64,000 bases of DNA, taken from positions 351,074-415,073 of the forward strand of contig VWZS01002579.1 in assembly GCA_013397075.1 (NCBI GenBank), in the 5' to 3' direction. The position numbers and the translations under genes were made by a program. The notes beneath the pieces are model-generated. The model did no database searches, was not told where the DNA came from, and was given only the letters and a program-made list of their open reading frames with translations. Positions 25,601 to 36,455 of the stretch are shown piece after piece (position 1 is the stretch's first letter; every line of letters begins with the position of its first letter). The DNA is from Rhabdornis inornatus. Its lineage: Eukaryota > Chordata > Aves > Passeriformes > Rhabdornithidae.

Positions 25601-26939
25601 TGCAGCTGAGCCCCAAATAATCCACTGCAATGCTCCATGCCTTATGCCATATGGATGGTCTCCTGAGGCTGACACAGCTGCCAGATCTTGACAGAGTAAC
25701 AACCCGGTAGGCTTTTTTAGTATCATCCCATAATTTTATCAGATATATCAATATTAGATACAGATCAAGGCAGGGTATCCTGGGCCTATGCAACTAACAA
25801 GTGAATTATTTTACTTACAGAAGGATGTGGCTTTTGGCCACATCAAGTAGAATGATTAACCCAAAGTGGCATTATGCATTCTTTATTGTTATATTGATCC
25901 TAAATATTGGGGATTGCCAACAACAGCCATCACTGCTTTAATTATTTTTATTTGTACTGGCAGTGTAAAGACCAGGACTATAGAAGCACATATGTGTAAA
26001 TGTTTGGGTTTTTTCCTTGCCTTTCCTTAGGATAACCAATTTAGATTCAATTGTTTTGAGAACCCAGCAATTCTCTGGCATGTATAACCAGAAATAATCC
26101 TGAATCAATCCAGACATGTATTTTGATAATTTGTTTACTGCCTTTCTAAGACAAGCACCGTGTTTGAGATGCGCTCTTTTTAACCAGCACCTCTTGTCTG
26201 GAGAACTAGAAAGCAGCCCAGCAAATAATTACCACCTCTGCATCAGTTTTGGAGCAGGAAGCAATGCTGTACTAGTGCTAGTGAAGGACTAAAAAATATA
26301 GAAAGGAGCTTTAATTACTGAGCAATTACTCACCTCACAGCAGGTCAGCAACAAACTTCAATCACTGTCATTCTATTACTCTGTTTTAAATTGTTTCATT
26401 TTCCTGTGAGAATTATGACAAAAAACACTATACAAACCTTATGTGAGCTACATGTGACTGCAAAAAACATTTCAAAAGATGAAAATCTCATTATTGGTGA
26501 TTTTAACACAAGTTTCCTTAACGGTAGTTAGTGATGCCTCTATGGAGTGCGTGGATACAAGTTGAAATTAAAAACAGTATGTGGGAGTATGTAAGAAGGA
26601 AAAATACAGGACAAACAAATAAAAGTGTCACTGCTCTTGTACATGGAAAAACATGTCTAAGAGGCTGCAATTTCTGTAAGTAGGGAGAAGTTGCTCCTGA
26701 AGGATGGGCTTTTGCTCCTGCTAACAAGACAGTACTGCTGGAGATTTTTGTCAGACTCCTTCCATTGACAGAAGTATTCCCAGGGATAGAAAGCATGAGA
26801 TCTTGGTAAGCACTCAGTGAATCATCTATTTTCTTTGCAGAGAAGCAGCTAGAAGCCGGTAGGAATGGGATATTCTAGTGGATAGCCCTCCTCTGTTTTG
26901 GGTACTTCCCAAGAGCCCTGCGGGCTATTGGTAGAGAGG
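16675..26939. other. Intergenic DNA, no gene seen
   Basis: Mostly unique AT-rich DNA between the CR1 tail and the solo LTR. It holds the Maf element at 19.64 kb. A 144-codon minus-strand open frame (19,507-19,941) in a GC-enriched patch has no recognisable domain and no supporting splice or codon pattern. A motif-dense stretch near 24.5 kb is listed as a finding. Confidence 0.7.
19642..19654. promoter_or_regulatory. Perfect Maf recognition element (T-MARE / AP-1 core)
   Basis: TGCTGAGTCAGCA is exactly the palindromic 13-bp T-MARE bound by MAF/small-MAF and CNC factors, with the AP-1 core TGAGTCA at its centre. It lies in a mildly GC-enriched stretch about 32 kb upstream of SCUBE1. A sequence match alone does not show function. 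Confidence 0.5.
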
Positions 26940-27923
26940 TGTGGTGGGTTGACCCAGATGCCCACCAAAGCTGCTCTATCACCAATCTATACCAATCAGA
27001 TCAGAGCAGGATAATGAGAAATAAAACCAAATCTTAAAACCCCTTCCTCCACCCTTCCCTTCTTCCTGGTCTTAATTTTATTCACAAATTTTCTACCTCT
27101 TTCCCTGCAGTAGTGCAGGAGAACCAGGAATGGTGATTTGGTCTCACATTGTTTCTGCTGCTTTTTCTTCCTCGGGGGAAGGGGTCCTCACACTCTCTCC
27201 CTGCTCCGTTGTGGGGTTCCTCCCACAGGAGACAGTATTCCAACAACTTCTCTGACCTGAGTCCTTCCCTCAGGCTGCAGTTCTTCACAAACTGCTCCAG
27301 AGTGGGTCTCTTCCGCAGGGTCGGTCCTTCAGGAACAGCCTGCTCCAGCATGGGTCCCACAAAGGGTCACAAGTCCTGCCAGCAAACCTGCCCCATCCTG
27401 GGATCCTCTCTCCACAGATTCTGCTAGGACCCTGCTCCAGCACAGGCTTCCCTTGGAGTCACAGCTTCCTTCAGACATCCCCCTGCTCTGGTGTGGGCTC
27501 CTCCAGGGGCTGCAGGTGGATCTCTGCACCCTCCTGCCCTGCAGGGGCTCAGCTGCCTCTCTGTGGGCTGCACCACAGGGTCTCAGGGGAATCCCAGCTC
27601 TGGAGCCTGGAGCAGCTGCTACCCCTCCTTCTGCCCTGCCCTGGGTGTCTGCAGAGCTGTTCCTCTCATGTGTTCTCACCCCACTCTTCTCTGTACCAAA
27701 TTACAGCTGTGCAAGAACTTTCTTTTGTTCTTAAATCCATTATCCCCTAGGCATCACCACCTTCTCTGCTGGGCTTGAACTTGACCAGGGGCAGGTCTGT
27801 CCTGGAGCCTGGGCTGGCATTGGCTCTGCTTGACACGGGGGAGGCTTCTGGGAGGCTTCCCACAAAAGCCACCCTTGTAGCCCTCCCTTCACTGCCAAAA
27901 CCTGGGTACACAAACCAAAATCA
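26940..27923 (-). mobile_element. Solitary LTR of an avian endogenous retrovirus
   Basis: This block of about 984 bp begins TGTGGTGGGTTGACCC and ends near AATCA, giving TG...CA-type termini. It is much more GC rich than its flanks. Inside are at least five diverged copies of a motif like CTGCTCCAGNGTGGG, spaced about 45-95 bp apart between 27.2 and 27.5 kb. From memory this resembles an LTR family common in songbird and related genomes. I place its sense direction on the minus strand because the typical order then puts the polyadenylation part at the low-coordinate end. The six bases on each side (GAGAGG and GGAAGG) are a possible but imperfect target duplication. No gag, pol or env sequence is nearby, so it is a solo LTR. 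Open frames within it are not genes. Confidence 0.75.
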
Positions 27924-30900
27924 GGAAGGGACAAGTGCTGCAGCCATGCAGTGTCCTGTATCACCTCCCCAGGAGAGAGCTGAGATGCAGCCTTGTTGGC
28001 CTGGGTCAGACTTGTGCAAATAATCTATTTGTACAACTGAGTTGGAGAAGAATGGAAGAGGGAAAATAACTGTAGACATTTTAAAGCAGAGAATGAAAGA
28101 TTGACTTAATAAACAGAATTGTGCCAAAATACTGTAATATATCCGGAGAGTCTCTATGCCTCCTTTGTGTTACCACCCACAAAGTTTGTTTGTAGCTGTG
28201 TGGCACAATCTGCAGACCAATTGAAGGATGTGTCATGCCACTGAAATCTGTTGTTTCATGACTTGAAATTGCATCTTTTGTTTGACATTAGACCACATTT
28301 GTAGTTCCTGAATTATCTTCTGTTGACATTTTAAGAACTGGATACTGTTTCTAAGTAAAAGTGAATCCATCCATCCTCTGTCAGGAGCACTTCACTTTTA
28401 GGCAAATAAAATAGCATTGTTCCTTGTCATCTTTGTATTTTAATCAATTATTCTTTAGTCTTTATTCAGTATATTCCTTTTACCTGAAATGCCACACAGC
28501 CTTGATGCTACACTTTGCATGTTCAATAATTTCTTAAGTAATCTTGATTTGCCTTTCAATTTCACCAATGAAGTAAGAGACCAGTTTGCAGGCAAATGGC
28601 CTGGGAAACAAATGCAAGAGAATTATATCACACAAAACCAGTCCAGTTCTGTGCAGTCCCTGTTTTGCACAACACTATCTGGCTGTATCAGGATGCAGCT
28701 CATGGACAAGCTGCAGTGCACTGACAGCCTGTGTTCCTTGAGTAGGTGAGAGGGGAGTGTCCCACTTGGCTTTGTGCTTGTGTTAGATGCTGAGCCCTTG
28801 AGGTTTATTGGCTGTGGACCTTTCCCACTGTTTGTGAAATTTTGGCAGGCAGTGACTGTTGAACAAGATCTGTCGCTGCCTTTCAGTGTCCAGTCAGAGG
28901 ATGCTTTCCATCAGCCCCAGCATGAGGTTGGGTTATCCCCATTGGTCCAGGGAGACAAATAAGGTCATAAATAGTGGTTTGATGGTTTAGTACTGGGTTA
29001 TGGCTCAGCCACTGCATAGAGAGCTGCAGTGTGTGCTCAGTGACATGCACCCACAGGCCATCTGCTTCTGTGCTGATGTGATTTATAAGTTAGCTAACAA
29101 GCCTCCATTATGGATAGAGGTGTCACAATGTGTCCATAGTTGTCCATCTGAAAAAAAAAAACAAAACAAAAAACGGAAACCAACAAAACCCACTGTGAAT
29201 TGAAGTATTTTGTTGTGGTTTCATGGAGCAGAGAGCTAAACGTCACACAGCTGTTCCCTCTTTCCCCTGCACTGGGATGGGGGAGAAAATCAGGAAAAAG
29301 GTAAACTCATAGGCTGCCATAAAGACACATTAATAGGACAGAAAAGGAAGGGAAAATAATAATGAAGAGAACATGCAACACAAGTGATGCACAGCATGAC
29401 TGCTCACTACATGCTGACTGATGCCCAGCCAATCTCTGAGAAGCAGGTTCCTACATTCCAGCCAACTCCCCCAGTTTTATTATTCAGCTTGAGGTCATAT
29501 GGTCTAGAATATTCCTTTGGCCAGTTGGGGTCTTGTGCAACCCTGGCCTTGCTTCCTGGCAGGGCAGGAGAAGCTGAAAAATCCTTGACTTAGTGTAAGC
29601 CCTGCTCATCAATATCAGTGTGTTATCAACACTATTCTCATCCTAAATTCAAAAACATAGCACTGTACCAGCGACTAAGAAGAAAATTGTCTACCCCAGC
29701 CAAAACCAGAACGTTTTTTAAGTGTGCTTTTGATATGGTACAAAGTACAGTAGGAGCCCATGGCAGAGTCTCTTGAGAGGCAGAGTCCAGACCAGTCTCT
29801 GCATTCAAATGTCACTAGTCAATTCTCATGCCCCATTTAGGTTAAAATATTTCATGTTCTTGGTTTTGAGACAAAAAGTTTAGACACACACTTAATGTCT
29901 CATTCAATAATGTGTTAGTGAGTTAATTATACCGAGTGAGCAATTTTATTTTACTGGCACCAAATTTTCAGCAAATGTCAAGCAAGCTGCAAATGAGGCA
30001 ATTCCAGACTGGGCTTTTATTGAATTAAATGGATTATTTCCTTGGTGCCTTCAAAGTCTTCAAATATGTCTGGAATCTCTTGCCCATTTCTCTGAGTCTG
30101 CCGAAGCCAGATTATTAAAATGGCCCATTTTCCATAATATCGTCCTGGGTTTTTCTCATCACTCCCCTGATTATTATAAATTGCATGGTATGATATTTCA
30201 GAAGATTAATATTCCGTCTGCTCTGCACACTGCCAGAGGATCAAAACATTTGGCTGCTTCAAGTCAGACTTAATCTGCATGATATGCTAACCCCTGTAAA
30301 CACCCGAGTTGTTCATGGTGGGCTGGTCTACATGGGTGGTTTACACTGGTGGAAAGCTGACTATCCATATTCAGGGATCTGTGCCACACATCATTGACAA
30401 AATGCTCTTACTTTTGTTGAGAGCTTTTAATTCTGTTGAGACTAGTAGCACTGTGGCAGTGGAATAAATACTGTTGAGAATCAAGTTAATTTTGTCTGTG
30501 CTACCATGTTTTGTTAGCTGTCCAGTTATGTTCATGTATTTCTTTGTGTCTAGTCCTGTCCATCTGCCTGAAGATTTCCACTTCTGGCCATCTGCTGCAG
30601 CACGCTGGTAAATGAGAAAAAGGACCTATTCCTCACTGAAGGGGAGCTAGCGTTAGTCCAAAGCTTTTTGGGACACCTACCCACAAGCCTGAATACATGA
30701 AGAAAATAAAATAAATCCCGGCAGTAATAGATAGCAGCCAGCAGTTTGTTTTGATATGGCTTCTGTTTTTCAGTGTTCTATCTCAACAGCACAGTCTGTA
30801 CCACCCTGTTCACAAGCTCTTCAGCTCTAGAGACTAAGAGGAAATAATGTTGGCTCAATAGTGAGCCAGTAGTGAATAAGTATTACATGGCAATTTATAC

Positions 30901-32944
30901 TCTTTGTCTGTGACAAAGATGAGCTTCAACTCACAGAGGAACACACTTCTGGTAATTTTTTAACACTCAGAACTAATCTGGATTGTAAAAACTCAAACAT
31001 AGTCATGACAAAACAGTGTTGTTCACTTAGACCAATGGCTTGTGGTTCTTCCTCAGTATTTTTCTACTGATAGCCTTTGCTGACCAGCTCTGCTCCAACT
31101 ACTTCTGGTCACCATTGATGTCCGAAGCAAAAGGAAAGCATTCTGTGAAATGCAGCATTGTGTTTTTGTGATGCTTATTTGTACATCTCTGCATCTCTCA
31201 CTGAACAGGGTCAGCATGCTAAATTCATAACTTGGTGCAACCCCACTGTAATACCATAAATGAGGAATTAATTTGGTATGTTCTAAGTGGTTACTGGAAT
31301 CACGATGTGTAGGTTGTTTAATCTTTTGTTTATCCTGCCCTGAAAATAAATTATCCCCAGCTTGAGAACTTTTACTTGCTAATTTGGACTCCTTTAGAAG
31401 TTATTTCCCAACTCTTCTTTGGTCCCCACTGTTTTTTGGTCCCCAATTAAACTGCTAAAAACCATTGAAACTATGTGTGAGCAAAAACATATTATCTTAT
31501 TTTTGTGTTGTTGAAGCAACCAAAAACTGCCCTGCTGGGTTTCATACAAATATTCATTCTTCTCTGTGGCCAGGATTCAGAGTCTGAAACCTCCCAAACC
31601 ATCACAGAAATTTCTCTTTTGAGAAATTGAGTCTAACAAGGCTTTGAGAACCCTCATCTGGTATTGAACTTCTAATTCAATTGGGGTGGAAATAAAACAG
31701 AGGTAAAGAACACAGGTTTCTTAACATAGAAATTGTATTTCTAAAGGACTTGGCTGTATAAGCCTTTGGAAACGAGTCCACAGTTCCATTAATCCAGATC
31801 CACCACTTCCATATATCTGAAATTTTATCATTATTTTGGGAGTCTTCCCCCTACATCTTGTGTCTTGCAAGAAAGTCACTGTATGTAGCCACCACTGACC
31901 ACTCTGCAGCAATGACTGCTCCAGTGCAATCCTCATCTCTCTTCCGTGTTCTCCACTGAGTTCCTGTTCCTGGAGCCATCAGGCTGCAGTTGTGGTGTCT
32001 TGCACAGGAGATGTCCTGGTGCATAGTGAAGGGTCAGGAGCTGATGTCCCCAGCACACATCCCTGGGGGTTTCATTTTCACTTTTTTTTTTCCCCAAGTA
32101 ATTTTACTTGGCTGAACATCTTACTGTACTATGGAATGTGGACCTTAACCTCTTCACTGCCCTACTTCTCCCTTGTTTTTTGGAAATTTTGAATTAGAAA
32201 GCTGTGATAAAATAATAAATAATCTCTTGGGGAAACTGAGGAGCCAATTTAGAACAGCACAATACCCAGTGTGTGTGTGCAGATCACTCTGCCTAAGTGC
32301 CAAGGGACACTTTGCAGTGTGTGCTTATCAGGGTAAGCAGGTGCGTTTATCAGGGTAAGCATGGACCCTAACTAAGGATTATTAGTGGAACTTAATTGTA
32401 AAAGTCACTCTGAAAAAGGTCCTGGATATTCCAATTGAATGAAGCTGGATATTTTTTAAGGTATAATGGTGTGAATTATTCTTTATGCCAGTGCCAAGCG
32501 TTGTTATTAGGCTCTTGAAGATGAAACCCTCTGTTTTTTGAGTGTCCAAACACAGTGAGAGTACAAAGTGCAAATTGTCCCAGTAATTGTAATTGTTCTC
32601 CAGAACCCAACTTGCTACCAGATATTTAAACAGTCAAGAAAGGGACAGCCCTGAGAGAGTCCCACTGAAAGATGCTCTATCCAGTGGAAACAAAGACAAA
32701 ATATGGTCATAATGAAAACTACCCTTTCTAGTAGAGAGAAGTATTACAAGTGGAGTGAAAGTATCCATACTAGCTTCTACACTATTCTTTCTAAAATGGA
32801 CTGTGAGGTTCTTCTAACCCAATTTGTTCAGCAGCAGCCGTTAGCTTGACACAAATGGAGAGAAACAACACATTCTGAAAAGTAATCAGTTTTGAAATTT
32901 GAATACATGCTAGTGTCTTTCTTAACTTTCACAGAATAGCATCT
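27924..32944. other. Intergenic DNA, no gene seen
   Basis: Unique AT-rich sequence with a poly-A/AC-rich run at 29.15 kb and a 22-bp tandem duplication at 32.32 kb. The segment 29.93-30.31 kb has the look of a conserved regulatory element. Confidence 0.7.
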
Positions 32945-33160
32945 TTTATCTGAAGAGTTCAAAGCATTCCTCAAATAATTTATTACATCTCACCACCTCC
33001 TCTCTGAGGCTTTTAAATATTATTTTCCTCATTGCAGAAGATGGAAAAATGGAGAAATCAGAAAAATTAAGTTACTTTCCTAAGACCACACAGTGAGTCA
33101 GAATCAGAGTGAAGAGTACAAGTCTGAAATGATAACTTCAGCTCTGCCATTCAAATACTG
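32945..33160 (+). mobile_element. Ancient MIR-like SINE
   Basis: The succession CTCACCACCTCC, ATTATTTTCCTCATTGCAGAAGATGG, a GAGAAAT-like step, TTAAGTTACTTTCC and AAGACCACACAGTGAGTCAG follows the core and 3' part of the amniote MIR consensus (ATTATTATCCCCATTTTACAGATG... onward). Divergence is high, as expected for a very old insertion. Such copies are sometimes retained as regulatory DNA. Confidence 0.6.
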
Positions 33161-33234
33161 GATTATAGTTTGTCTGCAACATTCCCTACAGGGAGAGGTA
33201 ATAACTTTCGAAAGAACTGCTGTAATTCAACTTG

Positions 33235-33342
33235 CAAGTTACTGGGACAGATGTGTTAATTACTGGATGAAATTCTGTCACCTAGCTGTTCAAAGGGTCA
33301 GACTAGATGGTCAGAAAGGTTTTGTCTAGTCTTAAAATAGAA
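33235..33342 (+). mobile_element. Old L3/CR1-like LINE tail
   Basis: GATGAAATTCTGTCACC followed by GGGTCAGACTAGATGG and a TAGTCTTAAAATAG end resembles the 3' tail of ancient amniote L3/CR1-type elements. It is more diverged than the CR1 tail at 16.6 kb. It lies just downstream of a MIR-like SINE. Confidence 0.55.
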
Positions 33343-36300
33343 GAGTCATTGCCACCATACAAATCTATTTGCCCTTTCTCTCCTTCCAACAAAAATCAGC
33401 AATTAGTCGTGTTGAAAAGCTTGCTATGAAACTGCATTTTTCAAATCCGAGGCATATTATGCCAGAGGTTAGCAAAAATAGCTTCAGAAATCCTGAAAAA
33501 TTGACAGATTGAATCTATCAAATCCATTTTTAATTTTATTTTGACAAAAATTCACACTGGGGCTGACAGCTCCCTGTAAAAACAACGTTGCTGACTGCAG
33601 TTTGAAACACACATGCTATAAAACCTTGGGAACAGGATTTATAATAGGAATCTGGCAGTCTCCTAACTCTACCAGTATTATCACCATGTGTGACAATAAT
33701 ATATTAGGACCATACTTCAGAGCTCCTTCATTAGATTCTGACATATGGAGGAGAAAAGAGACCCTGAAAACTAGGGAGGACATAGAGTGCAGTCTCAGCT
33801 GTGCATATTTATCATTTAAATCAAGTGAAGGCTATTTATTGACTTATTGATTCTAATTCAAAATGAGAACTTAATTAAAAGTTTAGTTCATTACCACACA
33901 ATTACATGGCCCTCAAGACATTTCCAGGATAGTAAAGTGCACATTTAATCATGTGGTATATTGGATCTTCAGTTGTTATAAATCAGACATTAGTGGTGCC
34001 ATGCTAATTCACGCCATCTGGGGACAGGGCCTATTAGTTTTCTATGCAGGAGACATTTGTTATTGTTTTAAATAAGGGAATTACAGTTTCACGTTGCCCT
34101 TTGCTGAGCAATAGTGTTAACTTCCAACTGGAAGACAAAGCAGTGAAGAGAAATTTGTCCTAGTAGTCATATATACCACATACATATACCAGTTTCTGCT
34201 CAAGCAGCATGAAGGACTGTCTGCCAAAATTATAACACCAAGCCCCAGAGAAACTGTTCTGCATTGGAAACAGACTTTGGTGACTCTGCTAAGAGAGATT
34301 CTGCCAGAGAACAAACTTTTTTGCCAATTTCTCCATAGAAGCACAGCACTCTTGTGTCCACTTGCAGCCAGCACCTCTATCAATGTGCTGGGCCAGCTCT
34401 GACATGCCTTTTGGTTCTCAGCCTCACAGGGCTGCACCTACACCTCACAGTTTGTACTGCTTCCCCTCTATAGAGCCAGTGGAAGAGTTTGGTTAGGTAA
34501 ATTTGCCTTCTGAGATTCTTTGAATGCAGCAAATTTAGGATTTGTCCTTGCAAAGGATGAGAATCCTGTCTCTATTTGTATTCACCTAATGCAGCATTCC
34601 AGGGCTTTAATCTTAAGGATTTTTGTGTCTTTCTGTATTTTTGATCATTTTTACATATTTACAAATAGCCAGAACTGACAGTCTGGAAGTCAAATTGTGA
34701 CAGACTTTCACGTGCAGGTATGAGCTGTATTAAGCTATAGGGCATTTGAGGGCAAGTTAAGCTGTTAATGAAGAATTATTGTGTATCTTCAGTGACTAAA
34801 TTTCATTCTCTAAAAGACAAACTCCAAAAAAACCTACAGATTGATACTATGCAGTGTGATCCACAATATGGCTTTGAAACTTTCACTTTGCCTGGCATCT
34901 TTATTCTGCTAATGCTTTCCACCTCTGAGCCTTGTAAAAAGAATTTGGGCAGACAGTTTCTACATATTCTCATATTTTGGACTTTCAGCATAGGACTTTC
35001 AGCAGTACTGTGGATTGGGCTAATGTCAAGGAACACAAATTTTACTGTACTTCTGACCTAAGGGACTAAAAGATTTTTCAGATTTTTCAGGTGGTATGTG
35101 CTGTCTTTCAACACATTGGCCAGACACTAGCAAGGAAGCGGGACTAGAAAGAGTTTTCAGTCAATTTTTGGCTCCCATCTCCTAGGTTGTTATTCACACT
35201 TAAAAAAAAGTGCAGCTGGCAAGGCAGGTGTGAGTTGACTGAGCAAAAAGCACAAACTATACCTGTCCAATCTGAAGCAAAGGAAGGGCAAAGGGAAGGG
35301 AGCACAGAAAGGAACCAGACACAGCCAAGAAGCTGCATTCAGGCATTTGTCAGCCAGCAGAGATGCAGGCTGTGCTGCAGGAAGCACAGTGATTATCCAC
35401 CACAGGTACATGTGCTCATGTGACTGCTGTGGTGGTGGCAACAGAGCCAGAGAAGCCTTAAGTGACAGAGCTTTTGAAAACCCCATAGCCCAAGGAGTAT
35501 CTATAAGGAATTGACTGGAGGAGCAGGCATTTTAATAGCTGCTTATTAGGTGCACCTGCTACACTCAGTGTTCAACCCAACAGTATTTTCAAGCTATTGA
35601 TTGAGCACGTCCCAGTGCTGCTGAGGAGCTGTTTTTACATAATGCCGGATATTGTGTGTGACTGCTCTTCTCTGTTGCCTCAGATGTTTCTGTAAAAAGG
35701 AGACACAGACTAAGATGGCCCCTGCTATGTTTGGTTGCAATATCTCCAGCTGGCAAGAACCCATGTTTTACCCATTACAATTAGAGCAATGGTTTGTGCC
35801 TTTCTAGTGCTTGCAGCTCTCAGCCATCACACTGAGTCTGTAGCAATAGCTGCATGAGACATTCTGCTCTCTCAGGTCCCATTTACTGTTTCACTAATTG
35901 TCTTTTTTTTCCCTGCTTATGGTTTCTCCTAGGCTTCATTTTGGTAGGTTGAGATGGCACAATGTGTTTATGTGTGGCCAGTAAATATTACTGGAAGGGA
36001 CAGAGGTGTGAGTAACGATAAACGAGTTTGTCATGCAGCCATGCTCTGTGCCATAGCTTGTAGACCAGAGTCAGTTTTCATTTTGCAGAACTTTTTTGGC
36101 ATCTGAGAGAGAATTTTCCTGACACCTTATGAATCCTACTGAAGTCTGAAACTGAGTATTCAGGGCTAGCAGAGCTAAAACTGCCATCAGTGTTAACAGA
36201 GCAATGCAACCAAGCAGTTTGTCGGTGCTTTTCAGGTTTGCAGAAACTGACCTGATGGGGAAGAGCTCATGCTAGATAAATTTTACATTGATTTCAGAGT

Positions 36301-36374
36301 GTCCTAGTAGTGAGGGCAAATGAACATTACAATAGATGAAGGGGGCAGCATGATTGACACCACTTGGATTCTTT

Positions 36375-36455
36375 AGGAGGCAGTTTGGATATCTTTCTAA
36401 AAGATATTCTTTCAAACTGGCTTTGGCATGAATGGTCCCTTCTGGCCAAGGAATC
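36375..36455 (+). mobile_element. Old L3/CR1-like LINE fragment
   Basis: GGCAGTTTGGATATCTTTCT and AAAAGATATTCTTTCAAA, then AATGGTCCCTTCTGGCC, resemble pieces of the 3' region of ancient L3/CR1-like amniote elements. The two halves of the first part form an imperfect inverted repeat. The match is from memory and by eye. Confidence 0.4.

Noticed and set aside
27329..27964. Cluster of open frames of about 70-116 codons on both strands
   Set aside because: All lie in the GC-rich solo LTR or run over its edge. LTRs of this kind do not encode these peptides, and no retroviral protein motif is present.
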